From positions 1-23,348 of the forward strand of contig CANBSM010000008.1 of assembly GCA_947372155.1 (NCBI GenBank): a stretch of 23,348 nt of DNA, given 5' to 3'. The notes under the pieces were generated by a model. The model saw only the letters and a program-made list of their open reading frames with translations, was not told the origin of the DNA and did not search any database. The stretch comes from Burkholderiaceae bacterium. GTDB taxonomy: Bacteria > Pseudomonadota > Gammaproteobacteria > Burkholderiales > Burkholderiaceae. The translations under genes were made by a program, and so were the position numbers. Every line of letters starts with the position of its first letter. Within the stretch, counting starts at the first letter, position 1. Shown here piece by piece: positions 15,005-22,329 of this stretch.

Positions 15005-15172
15005 CTATCGACCGCGACCAGCCTTGCGCATCATGCCTTTTCCTCCACCAAAGCCTGCCTGAGGCCTTCCAGCTGGGCCAGAGGGCCCCTTGGGTACAGG
15101 CGGACGTGCTGGCGGCTTAGCTAAGACCGCTTTTGCTGGGGTTTTTGAATCGGGTTTCTTTTCGTCAGTCAC
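15005..15172 (-). CDS. Small basic Pro/Gly-rich protein, unknown function (55 aa)
   Basis: Family not recognised. The GTG start at 15172 is preceded by AGGAG with about 6 nt spacing, the best ribosome site nearby. The product begins MTDEKKPDSKTPAKAV and continues into a Pro-rich stretch (AKPPARPPVPKGPSGPAG). It ends with Gly/Lys/Arg (GFGGGKGMMRKAGRGR). Low complexity and a strongly basic tail suggest a disordered nucleic-acid- or ribosome-binding peptide, but this is inference. It heads the operon with the 45-aa membrane protein, dioxygenase and crcB, 44 nt upstream of the former. It diverges from the M50 protease gene with only 28 bp between start codons, so the promoters must overlap the coding sequences. 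Confidence 0.65.
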   Translation of the reverse strand: MTDEKKPDSKTPAKAVLAKPPARPPVPKGPSGPAGRPQAGFGGGKGMMRKAGRGR

Positions 15173-15200
15173 TTTTAGCTCCTATGGATATCATATTGCC

Positions 15201-15863
15201 ATGATTACTGACTATTCTATCCAAGCTGTCGCCATTAATGCGATTCCCCTGATTTTTGCCATCACCATCCATGAGGCAGCCCATGGCTACGCAGCTCGCA
15301 GATTCGGTGATAACACCGCCTACATGCTGGGACGAGTGAGCCTGAATCCCGCCAAACATATAGACCCCGTTGGCACAATCTTGATTCCTTTGGTTTTAAT
15401 CCTGACAGGATCCCCCTTTTTAGTGGGCTATGCCAAGCCTGTACCGGTTAATTTTGGCCGCCTCAGAAACCCTCGGATTGACTCGATTTGGGTCGCTCTA
15501 GCAGGGCCAGGCTCCAATTTTATTCAAGCGATCATTTGGGCTGTTTTGTGGGTTCTTGTTCAAGGATTGGGCATTCATGAGCCCTTCCTCACGTCCATGG
15601 CACAAGCGGGGGTGATGTGGAACATTGGCTTACTGGTATTTAATCTATTCCCACTTCCACCCCTAGATGGAGGACGCATTCTCTCCAGCTTGCTGCCAGC
15701 ACGCCAATCCATTGCGCTGGGCAGATTGGAGCCTTGGGGATTCTTTATTGTTCTTGGCCTAGTCTTCACGGGAATTATTGGCGCCTTGTGGATGGAGCCC
15801 CTAAGCAGCTTTTTCCTAGGAATCATTAATCTCCTGATGATTCCATTAAAAATGCTTTTTTAA
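15201..15863 (+). CDS. Site-2 protease family protein (peptidase M50, PDZ-less)
   Basis: A 220-aa polytopic zinc metalloprotease of the S2P/M50 group that cuts within or near membranes. The zinc motif is HEAAH (His24, Glu25, His28) in the first helices. The third ligand motif is NLFPLPPLDGG (Asn148, Asp156), and AGPGSNF lies near 101-107. No PDZ domain lies between, unlike RseP. I place the start at 15201, where MITDYSIQAVAINAIP begins family-like sequence; the frame is open back to 15090, but the extra 37 residues (MGTGGRAGGLAK...) are Gly/Ser-rich and overlap the 55-aa gene on the other strand. Ribosome-site pairing at 15201 is weak. Substrate unknown. Confidence 0.88.
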   Translation: MITDYSIQAVAINAIPLIFAITIHEAAHGYAARRFGDNTAYMLGRVSLNPAKHIDPVGTILIPLVLILTGSPFLVGYAKPVPVNFGRLRNPRIDSIWVALAGPGSNFIQAIIWAVLWVLVQGLGIHEPFLTSMAQAGVMWNIGLLVFNLFPLPPLDGGRILSSLLPARQSIALGRLEPWGFFIVLGLVFTGIIGALWMEPLSSFFLGIINLLMIPLKMLF

Positions 15864-15932
15864 AATAAGCAGAAAGTGCTTTTCTGGGATATGCTAAAGC
15901 AACGCAGCTCACCTGAATAACGGAGAACAATT

Positions 15933-16385
15933 ATGAAACTACAGAAATTTGTTTTAGCAAGTACCGCAACTGTTTTAGCAATTGGTGCAGGTGTCGCATT
16001 TGCTCAATTCCAAAAACCAGAAGATGCTATTAAATATCGTCAAAGCGTATTTACAGTCATGTCAAATTCTTTCGGAAAAATCGGTGCCGTTGTGAAGGGT
16101 GAAGCGCCTTACAACAAAGATGAAGTTGCGAAGAACGCAGCAATCGTTGCCATGATGTCTACCCTGCCTTGGCAAGCATTTGGTCCAGGCACCGAAGGTG
16201 GGAAAGCGCAATCAGATGTTTGGTCTGATAACGCAAAGTTCAAGGCTGCTGGTGACAAAATGCAATTAGCTGTTGTTGATCTGAATAAGGCCGCTCAGTC
16301 TGGCGACTTAGACAGTATTAAGAAAGCCTTTAGCGCAGCAGGCGCAACTTGCAAAGGCTGCCATGACGACTTCAAAAAGAAATAA
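15933..16385 (+). CDS. Cytochrome c' / c-556 family protein
   Basis: A 150-aa periplasmic c-type cytochrome with a four-helix bundle. Signal peptide 1-24 (VAFA|QF). The heme attachment site is at the C-terminal end: CKGCH (Cys140, Cys143, His144), which is diagnostic for the class II cytochromes. Arg36 and nearby residues match the N-terminal helix. Met43 could be a sixth ligand as in c-556; if not, the heme is five-coordinate as in c' and could bind NO. GGAG lies 7 nt before ATG. It converges with a cytochrome b561 gene, a frequent neighbour in this family, suggesting electron exchange at the membrane. Confidence 0.92.
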   Translation: MKLQKFVLASTATVLAIGAGVAFAQFQKPEDAIKYRQSVFTVMSNSFGKIGAVVKGEAPYNKDEVAKNAAIVAMMSTLPWQAFGPGTEGGKAQSDVWSDNAKFKAAGDKMQLAVVDLNKAAQSGDLDSIKKAFSAAGATCKGCHDDFKKK

Positions 16386-16399
16386 AACTTTAATTAATA

Positions 16400-16420
16400 G
16401 TTACTTCGTAATCAAGTAAC
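16400..16420. repeat. 7-bp inverted repeat at a convergent gene junction
   Basis: GTTACTT (16400-16406) and AAGTAAC (16414-16420) form a perfect stem with a 7-nt loop between the cytochrome c' and cytochrome b561 stops. The left arm contains the TAA stop of the b561 gene (16401-16403). Stem GC is low and no long T-tract follows, so termination would be weak. Confidence 0.35.
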
Positions 16421-17081
16421 CCACCACTACCGCGATCACACTTAAAAGCAGTAAAGAAAAACCGCGCTGTAGCACTCCATCCTTGGAGGCCCGACCCAAG
16501 TCAGCCGGCAGATATTCTGCCTCCTCGCTTGGGTCAATTTCTTTATCCCCACTAATCATTGGCTTAATGAGATCTTCACCTTTGAATTTCTTGTAGAAAA
16601 TAATGGCGGCAATATGAATAGCGATCAGAGTCAGTATCACTACTTGATTACCTTCATGAATCTCTGAAAAAAAGGATGCTACCGAACCGGATACGTACTT
16701 CTCTAGAGGCCCTTTAAAGGACACCTCATCATCAACAAATAGTCCAGTAAAAACCTGAACACTTAAGACAAAGAGCAGAGCAAAAACAGAAAGTGCCCCT
16801 ATCGGGTTGTGTCCAAGGACACGGGGGGAACGCCCTTGCAAATAATCAAAAATTGCCTGTTTGCTTGGAATGAAGGATAAGAAACGCGCATGTTTGGAGC
16901 CAACAAACCCCCAAACGATCCTGAAAATCAATAAAGTCAAAATGCTGTAACCAAAATAGGCGTGCCATTGAATGAACTCATCGCCCAAATTAATAGTCAC
17001 AAAGCTGCCGGCTATACAAAGCACTAGCAACCAATGAAATAAACGGATTGGCAGGTCCCATACGCGAATAATTGTTTTCAT
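16401..17081 (-). CDS. Cytochrome b561-type di-heme membrane protein
   Basis: A 226-aa membrane cytochrome of the b561/Ni-Fe hydrogenase b-subunit group. The opening RVWDLPIRLFHWLLV has heme-ligand candidate His16. Others are His40 (IQWHAYFGYS), His142 or His156 (TLIAIHIAAI), and His91. Hydrophobic helices lie at about 14-32, 42-61, 97-115, 147-163 and a C-terminal tail anchor at 205-224. A soluble acidic loop (168-200) precedes the tail anchor, which is an extra over the four-helix core. It transfers electrons between quinone and periplasmic cytochromes; the convergent cytochrome c' is a plausible partner. The gene starts 43 bp from the divergent MFS gene. Confidence 0.9.
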   Translation of the reverse strand: MKTIIRVWDLPIRLFHWLLVLCIAGSFVTINLGDEFIQWHAYFGYSILTLLIFRIVWGFVGSKHARFLSFIPSKQAIFDYLQGRSPRVLGHNPIGALSVFALLFVLSVQVFTGLFVDDEVSFKGPLEKYVSGSVASFFSEIHEGNQVVILTLIAIHIAAIIFYKKFKGEDLIKPMISGDKEIDPSEEAEYLPADLGRASKDGVLQRGFSLLLLSVIAVVVGYLITK

Positions 17082-17124
17082 CCTTTAAGGATACCCCTGT
17101 TCTCCACTAAAATGGGGGCAATTC

Positions 17125-18330
17125 ATGAATCCTGGCAAAGCCTTTAGAACCCTACTGCTGTACCGCATCGGTGCGACGCTCAGTTACCAAATTACGATGG
17201 TGGCGGTAGGTTGGCATCTTTACGAAATTACCAATAGCGTGGTTTCATTGGGCCTTATTGGCTTGGCAGAGCTTGTTCCCTACTTTGCGCTAGCACTGTA
17301 TTCAGGGCATGCGGTTGATCATTACTCCCGAAAATGGATTGCTGCTATTGCTTGCATGATTCATATTGCAGTAGGTTTATTTTTAACAGTCATTGCAATA
17401 GGTTGGCTTTCTCCGCCAGTACCATTGATATACACCGCAGTAGCCTTCATTGGTGTTGGCCGTGCCTTACTGAGACCTTCATACCAAGCGCTTTTTGGAC
17501 AAGTAATCCCTAGAGACCAACTTCCACGTTACACGGCATACGCCTCTTCTGCCTTTCAAATTTGCGTAGTGGCTGGCCCAGGATTGGGTGGGCTCATGAT
17601 TGGCTTTGCTGGCCTTGAATGGACGTATCTGCTGGCCGCCTTCTGCGGGGCAGTTGGTTTGTATGGAATTACTTTCATCACTGCTGCCCAAGAAAAATCA
17701 AGTGGCTTATCTAAGCACTTTCTAAAGAGCTTCTTGGAAGGGTTTCATTACGTCAGGAAACATGAGCTCATTTTGAGCATCATGGCACTCGATATGTTTG
17801 CAGTCCTATTCGGTGGCGCGGTCTCTATTCTCCCAGCCTTTGTTAAGGAAGTACTCGATGCTGGTCCTGAAACCCTCGGGATATTGCGTGCAGCACCGGC
17901 AGCAGGAGCGGTGCTTACCGGCATCTACCTAGCTCGACGTCCTTTGCTGAAGGACTCAGGAAAACACCTTTTGATTTCAGTGGCAGGATTTGGTGCGGCA
18001 ATTATTGCCTTTGGCATCTCCAGCAATTTATGGCTGTGTGCCTTCTTTCTATTTATCTCTGGCTGCTTTGACTCTATATCCGTAGTGATTCGAGGCAGCA
18101 TCATGCAGCTCACAACGCCGGATCATATGCGTGGCAGAATTAGTGCCATCAATGGAATCTTTATTGGCTCTTCGAATGAATTAGGCGCCCTTGAATCTGG
18201 CATCGCTGCCAGCCTGATGGGTTTAGTGCCTTCCATCGTATTTGGTGGGGCCGCAACAATAGCAATCGTCTTGATCACCCATCGACTCGCCCCCCACCTT
18301 GGCAAACTCCATCTGAAAGATATTTCTTAA
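17125..18330 (+). CDS. MFS transporter (EntS-like exporter group)
   Basis: A 401-aa major facilitator with twelve predicted helices. The loop 2-3 motif is GHAVDHYSRKW (75-85), close to the GxxxDxxxRR/K signature, and the N-terminal LYRIGATLSYQITMVAVGWHLY is typical of the MFS_3/EntS branch of drug or siderophore exporters. A second GRISAINGIFIGSSNELGALESG block (about 336-358) sits in the C-half. Length is normal. GGGGG is about 6 nt before ATG. No siderophore biosynthesis genes are visible, so the exported compound is unknown. Short 43-bp divergent gap to the cytochrome b561 gene. Confidence 0.88.
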   Translation: MNPGKAFRTLLLYRIGATLSYQITMVAVGWHLYEITNSVVSLGLIGLAELVPYFALALYSGHAVDHYSRKWIAAIACMIHIAVGLFLTVIAIGWLSPPVPLIYTAVAFIGVGRALLRPSYQALFGQVIPRDQLPRYTAYASSAFQICVVAGPGLGGLMIGFAGLEWTYLLAAFCGAVGLYGITFITAAQEKSSGLSKHFLKSFLEGFHYVRKHELILSIMALDMFAVLFGGAVSILPAFVKEVLDAGPETLGILRAAPAAGAVLTGIYLARRPLLKDSGKHLLISVAGFGAAIIAFGISSNLWLCAFFLFISGCFDSISVVIRGSIMQLTTPDHMRGRISAINGIFIGSSNELGALESGIAASLMGLVPSIVFGGAATIAIVLITHRLAPHLGKLHLKDIS

Positions 18331-18335
18331 CCGCC

Positions 18336-18362
18336 AATTAAATAATTTTCTGTTATTTAATT
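18336..18362. repeat. 10-bp AT-only inverted repeat between convergent genes
   Basis: AATTAAATAA (18336-18345) and TTATTTAATT (18353-18362) are perfect arms with a TTTTCTG loop. The right arm contains the TAA stop of the 3-hydroxyacyl-CoA dehydrogenase-like gene (18353-18355). Position suggests a bidirectional terminator between convergent genes, but with no GC pairs its stability is doubtful. Confidence 0.45.
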
Positions 18363-19294
18363 TCCGGAAGATCTTTCTGAATAATCTTGAGCCCAGCACG
18401 TAATGCCTCTTGATAACGCTCACGTTCTGCTTTAATCGTTTGCGCAGTCCACTTGAAAAAACCCTCACCAGTTTTCATACCAAACTTGCCGCTCGCAATC
18501 CGATCACTCAAGCACTTGGCTATCGTTGGTGAATTATTTAAGGTTGGATAAATGGTTGCACCTCCAGCACCATGCACCTCAAGGCCGGCATGGTCTCTTT
18601 GCATTGCTGGGCCTGCTGCAATGTAGCGAAAGCCAAAACCAAAACGCACTGCCTTATCAATATCCTCAGGTGTGCAGATACCTTCATCTACCATGGCAAA
18701 AGCCTCACGCGATAAAGCGTGCTGTAAACGGTTAGCCAAAAATCCTGGCAGGTCTTTTTTGACAGTGACTGGCACCATGCCACACGCAGTCATTAAACGT
18801 GAGAGACTTTCACCAACCATTGGCGAAGTCTTCGCACCATAGACCACTTCTACACAAGGCACTAAGTGTGCAGGCATAAAGAAATGCAAACCAATCATGC
18901 GGGCAGCTGTTTTGAGGCCGCTAGCAATTTCACTAATTGGGAAGCTCGTGCTATTGCTTGCTAATACCGCCTCAGGCTTTGCATATTTTTCCAGCTTAGC
19001 AAATAACTCTCGTTTGATGTCTAAACGCTCGGGAACACACTCAATTACCAAATCAATATCAGACCAATCCACATCTTCAAGCGAGCCCGCAACAGACAGT
19101 AGATGAATACGGTTTTCATAACCGAGATCGGTCATCGTGTTTGCAAAGTAATCGGGCAGAAGAGCACGGCGCTCTGTAGTTGGCTCTACTACCTGGACCG
19201 CACAGCCGCCGCGCGCACAAACCGCCGCAACGTCTGCGCCCATAGTGCCGCCGCCGACAATGACTACCTTGGTTTCAGCTGGTGTAAATAACAT
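18353..19294 (-). CDS. 3-hydroxyacyl-CoA dehydrogenase family protein (short, NAD-binding)
   Basis: A 313-aa NAD-dependent dehydrogenase with a Rossmann N-domain (GGGTMG, 14-19) and a helical C-domain. Catalytic positions agree with L-3-hydroxyacyl-CoA dehydrogenase: Ser115, His137 (HFFMPAHLVP), Glu149 and Asn188 (FLANRL). HFFMPAH differs from the usual HFFNP, as in lambda-crystallin/L-gulonate and carnitine dehydrogenase-like branches, so the substrate may be a free hydroxyacid and not a CoA ester. No acyl-CoA enzymes (thiolase, enoyl-CoA hydratase, ligase) are nearby, supporting that reading. It diverges from the hydroxyacid-dehydrogenase/DapA/TAXI operon with 86 bp between starts, suggesting shared control. 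AGGAGAG precedes the ATG. Confidence 0.88.
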   Translation of the reverse strand: MLFTPAETKVVIVGGGTMGADVAAVCARGGCAVQVVEPTTERRALLPDYFANTMTDLGYENRIHLLSVAGSLEDVDWSDIDLVIECVPERLDIKRELFAKLEKYAKPEAVLASNSTSFPISEIASGLKTAARMIGLHFFMPAHLVPCVEVVYGAKTSPMVGESLSRLMTACGMVPVTVKKDLPGFLANRLQHALSREAFAMVDEGICTPEDIDKAVRFGFGFRYIAAGPAMQRDHAGLEVHGAGGATIYPTLNNSPTIAKCLSDRIASGKFGMKTGEGFFKWTAQTIKAERERYQEALRAGLKIIQKDLPEIK

Positions 19295-19315
19295 GGATAC
19301 TCTCCTAAATAAGGG

Positions 19316-19339
19316 GAGGACTTTTTCTAAAAAATCCTC
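19316..19339. promoter_or_regulatory. 24-bp near-palindrome in divergent promoter, candidate operator
   Basis: GAGGACTTTTT (19316-19326) and AAAAAATCCTC (19329-19339) are inverted repeats with one mismatch (C opposite A) and a 2-bp centre. It lies between the divergent starts at 19294 and 19381 and just upstream of a possible -10 TACAAT (19341-19346) for the plus-strand operon, where a repressor or activator would act. No regulator gene is adjacent. Confidence 0.45.
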
Positions 19340-19340
19340 T

Positions 19341-19346
19341 TACAAT
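19341..19346 (+). promoter_or_regulatory. Possible -10 element of the TAXI-TRAP operon
   Basis: TACAAT matches five of six bases of TATAAT and sits 34 nt before the ATG at 19381. The -35 position (around 19318-19323) overlaps the near-palindrome and matches TTGACA poorly, so an activator or overlapping operator may be involved. Confidence 0.35.
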
Positions 19347-19380
19347 AGGGTCATTATTTCAATAAAAAAGTTAGTGAGAC

Positions 19381-20310
19381 ATGATCCCCGTCAATTCGGT
19401 GCTGCAGGTCGGCCATTTCCCTGAAATTATGCAGGCAGAGATAGATCGGCGTTTTACCCCTATTCACCATCTCGATCCTAAAGCGCCTCCTCCAGTCGGC
19501 AACTTTGAAGCAATCCTCATTCGCTCCAATACCAAACTTCCCGAAGAGCTCGTTCAGCAAATCCCCAGCATTCGCATGGTTGCAACCTGTGGGGTTGGCT
19601 ACGACAACCTTCCTTTGACCTATTTAAAAGCACAGGGCATTAAAGCAAGCAATACCCCTGGCGTCCTAAACGATGCTGTATGCGAACTCGCTATTGGCAT
19701 GATGCTTGCCCTGCTTCGTCAACTACCGGAGGCTCAGGAATACGTTAAGAATGGCGCCTGGTCAAAGGCGCCGTTTAGACTCACCACCACCTTGGCTGGT
19801 AAACGGGTAGGTATCGCTGGTATGGGTCGCATAGGGCAAGACCTGGCTAAACGTTTAGAACCCTTCAAAGTTGAGATAGCTTACTCAGGACCCAATCAAA
19901 AGTCTTTGCCCTATGCCTACCATTCAGATGTTCAAGAATTAGCCAAAGCCTGCGACATCGTATTTTTAGCTTGTCCAGCAACCCCCGATACAGACAACAT
20001 GATTAATGCCGAGGTTCTAGAAGCCCTAGGACCATCTGGTTATTTAATCAATATTGCCCGTGGAAGTGTGGTGAACGAGGAAGCCCTTTTATATGCACTG
20101 CAACATAAAAAGATTGCGGGTGCAGCTTTAGATGTTTTTGAGAACGAACCTAACCCAAGTCATGAATTTTTAACACTTGATAATGTATTGTTAACACCGC
20201 ATATTGGGAGTGCTACCTCGGAAACACGGATAGCCATGACCAACTTAGCCATCGATAATTTAGAAGCCTTCTTTAACCAGCAAACACTTCCATCTGAAGT
20301 TAATAACTAA
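19381..20310 (+). CDS. 2-hydroxyacid dehydrogenase, NAD(P)-dependent (glyoxylate/hydroxypyruvate reductase-like)
   Basis: A 309-aa D-isomer-specific 2-hydroxyacid dehydrogenase. It shows ATCGVGYDNLPL (68-79), the nucleotide loop GMGRIG (147-152), catalytic Arg227 (NIARGSVVNEEAL), Glu256 (DVFENEP) and His274 (TPHIGSAT). All catalytic positions are intact, and unlike the 10527 paralogue it keeps the standard ARG motif. The ribosome site before ATG is weak (GTGAG). It is the first gene of an operon with a DapA-type lyase 12 nt downstream, followed by a TAXI-TRAP transporter. Together these suggest uptake, then oxidation or reduction and lyase cleavage of a hydroxy- or sugar-acid; the substrate is not inferable. 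Confidence 0.93.
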   Translation: MIPVNSVLQVGHFPEIMQAEIDRRFTPIHHLDPKAPPPVGNFEAILIRSNTKLPEELVQQIPSIRMVATCGVGYDNLPLTYLKAQGIKASNTPGVLNDAVCELAIGMMLALLRQLPEAQEYVKNGAWSKAPFRLTTTLAGKRVGIAGMGRIGQDLAKRLEPFKVEIAYSGPNQKSLPYAYHSDVQELAKACDIVFLACPATPDTDNMINAEVLEALGPSGYLINIARGSVVNEEALLYALQHKKIAGAALDVFENEPNPSHEFLTLDNVLLTPHIGSATSETRIAMTNLAIDNLEAFFNQQTLPSEVNN

Positions 20311-20322
20311 AACGGAGCCAGC

Positions 20323-21249
20323 ATGACGATTTCTCTGCACCCATCCACCTTACCAGCGGTGCTATCCCCTGTAATTACACCATTTAAGGCAGATGGTAGC
20401 CCAGACGCTCCCAAGTTATTAAAGCAGTGCCAATGGCTAGAAGCCAATGGTGTTGGCCAGGCTATCTTTGGAACGAATTCAGAAGCAAATTCGATGTCTG
20501 CTCCGCAGAAGATGAGTACCTTAACAGCCTTAGTAGAAGGTGGATTAAAACCTGAGCACTTGATGCCAGGCACCGGTGCAACATCGATTGATGCTACCGT
20601 GAATATGACACGTCATGCAGTCAACCATAAGTGTGCAGGCGTATTAATGTTGCCCCCCTTCTACTACAAAGATGTTACTGATGATGGTCTGTTCGCTTAC
20701 TTTTCTGAAGTGATTCAAAAAGTAGGTAGTGCAGCACTACAGATTTATATCTATAACATTCCGCCCGTCACCAAAGTGAACTTAAGCCTGTCTTTGCTTG
20801 AGCGTCTAGCAAAAGAATATCCAAAAACTGTTGTGGGTATGAAAGATAGTTCTGGCGATTGGGCTTATACGGAATCGGTCATTAAATTACTCGCTCCCGC
20901 AGGCTTCCGTGTTTACGCAGGCAGTGAAGTATTTCTGATGCGCGCATTGCGTGCTGGTGGCGTTGGCTGTATCTCAGCTACCGCTAACGTCAATCCAAAA
21001 GCGATTGCTGATCTAGCGGCAAACTGGAAAGAATCGAACGCGGATGATCGTCAAGCAAGCTTGGATCAAGTGCGTGGGATTTTTGCTAAGTACCAAATGA
21101 TTGCGGGCATGAAGACTGCCGTAGCCCATTACACCAAGGATTCTGAGTGGCTAAGAGTGCGTCCACCACTCATGCAGCTTAGCGCAGAGCAACAAGCCCA
21201 ACTACTGAGCGAGCTCAAAGCCATTAACTTCAGCATGCCAGGCCTGTAA
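20323..21249 (+). CDS. Dihydrodipicolinate synthase family lyase (DapA-like), probably catabolic
   Basis: A 308-aa TIM-barrel Schiff-base lyase of the DapA/NanA superfamily. Lys174 (VVGMKDSSGD) is the expected Schiff-base lysine and Tyr144 (IYIYNIP) the catalytic tyrosine. The GTTGE motif of true DapA is GTNSEANS here (50-57), and the context is transport/catabolic. It is therefore more likely an aldolase or dehydratase for an oxo-acid than the lysine-pathway enzyme. ACGGAG lies 5-6 nt before the ATG. Co-transcribed with the 2-hydroxyacid dehydrogenase before it and the TAXI binding protein 32 nt after. Confidence 0.93.
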   Translation: MTISLHPSTLPAVLSPVITPFKADGSPDAPKLLKQCQWLEANGVGQAIFGTNSEANSMSAPQKMSTLTALVEGGLKPEHLMPGTGATSIDATVNMTRHAVNHKCAGVLMLPPFYYKDVTDDGLFAYFSEVIQKVGSAALQIYIYNIPPVTKVNLSLSLLERLAKEYPKTVVGMKDSSGDWAYTESVIKLLAPAGFRVYAGSEVFLMRALRAGGVGCISATANVNPKAIADLAANWKESNADDRQASLDQVRGIFAKYQMIAGMKTAVAHYTKDSEWLRVRPPLMQLSAEQQAQLLSELKAINFSMPGL

Positions 21250-21281
21250 TTAAAAAATATCTAAATAATTAGGAGACAACA

Positions 21282-22232
21282 ATGAAACTATTCAAAGTCA
21301 TTGCCTTATCGCTGAGCCTCTTTTGTGCAAGTGTTAGCGCTCAAAACATCTCTATTGCAACTGGTGGTACGGGTGGTGTTTATTACCCCATGGGTGGTGG
21401 TCTTGCTTCCGTGCTTTCCAGCAAGGTTCCAGGCATGTCCGCTACAGCAGAAGTCACAGGCGGTTCTGTAGACAACTTAAACCTCATTGGCACAGGCAAG
21501 CCATACGTTGGCTTTTCAATGGCTGATGCCGCTAAAGATGCTCAGATTGGTGAAGGTAAATTTGCCGGCAAAAAAGTAGATTTACGTACCCTAGTAGTTC
21601 TTTATCCAAATCTCATGCACGTAGTCACAGTTGATTCCACTGGCATCAAATCTATGAAAGACCTAAAGGGTAAGCGCATTAGTACTGGCGCCCCCGGTAG
21701 TGCAACAGAAGTAATGGCCTTTCGTTTATTAGAAGCTGCTGGCCTTGATAAAGATAAAGACGTAAAGCGCGAGCGTTTAAGCGTATCTGAATCTGTTAAC
21801 GCCGTGAAAGATCGCAAGATTGACGCCTTCTTCTGGGTTGGCGGACTGCCCACTGCAGCCGTAACTGATTTAGCCAATAGCCCTGGCATGAAAATCGTCA
21901 TGGTCGATACCTCTGATGAGGTACCTATCATGAACAAGAAATATGGCAATTTGTATTTCACGACCGTCATTCCTAAGGCGATGTATAGCGGAATGGCTAA
22001 AGACAACAAGGTTGCAGCGGTTGCCAATATTTTAGTAGTGAACGCCAATATGCCTGATGATCAAGCTTATAAGATTGTGAAAACGATGTTTGACAATAAG
22101 CTTGATCTAGTACGTACGCATCAGGAATACATGAACGTCAGCCTAGAGAACCAAAAAACAAAAGCAACCCCAGTTGACTTTCATCCGGGCGCATTAAAGT
22201 ACTTCAAAGAAAAGAACGTAAAACTCAATTAA
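21282..22232 (+). CDS. TAXI-family TRAP transporter solute-binding protein
   Basis: A 316-aa periplasmic binding protein. Signal peptide about 1-20 (LSLFCASVSA|QN). TAXI hallmarks are ISIATGGTGGVYYPMGGGLA (24-43), TAEVTGGSVDNLNLIGTGK and MKDLKGKRISTGAPGSATE, followed by RKIDAFFWVGG. It delivers an organic acid or amino-acid-like ligand to the fused TRAP permease encoded next. TAGGAGA lies 7 nt before the ATG. A terminator-like hairpin follows at 22248, before the permease, which would keep binding-protein level above permease level. Confidence 0.94.
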   Translation: MKLFKVIALSLSLFCASVSAQNISIATGGTGGVYYPMGGGLASVLSSKVPGMSATAEVTGGSVDNLNLIGTGKPYVGFSMADAAKDAQIGEGKFAGKKVDLRTLVVLYPNLMHVVTVDSTGIKSMKDLKGKRISTGAPGSATEVMAFRLLEAAGLDKDKDVKRERLSVSESVNAVKDRKIDAFFWVGGLPTAAVTDLANSPGMKIVMVDTSDEVPIMNKKYGNLYFTTVIPKAMYSGMAKDNKVAAVANILVVNANMPDDQAYKIVKTMFDNKLDLVRTHQEYMNVSLENQKTKATPVDFHPGALKYFKEKNVKLN

Positions 22233-22247
22233 GTTGATGTTTGCATC

Positions 22248-22277
22248 GGGGTGAGTGAATCTCACCCCTTTCGTTTT
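22248..22277 (+). terminator. Hairpin between TAXI binding protein and TRAP permease
   Basis: GGGGTGAG (22248-22255) pairs perfectly with CTCACCCC (22261-22268) around a TGAAT loop, then TTTCGTTTT. It lies 16 nt after the binding-protein stop and about 50 nt before the permease ATG. The broken T-tract suggests partial termination or an mRNA 3' stabiliser. Confidence 0.75.
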
Positions 22278-22329
22278 ACGGTAATACAAAAATAAAGTAG
22301 TGCATAAAAATAATTACAGAGGTTGAGAC

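Noticed and set aside
15090..15200. N-terminal extension of the M50 protease by 37 residues
   Set aside because: The added sequence is Gly/Ser-rich and unlike the family N-terminus, and it overlaps the opposite-strand 55-aa gene, which has a better ribosome site. Start placed at 15201.
21602..22048. 148-codon minus-strand open frame
   Set aside because: Antisense to the TAXI binding protein, with no family features.
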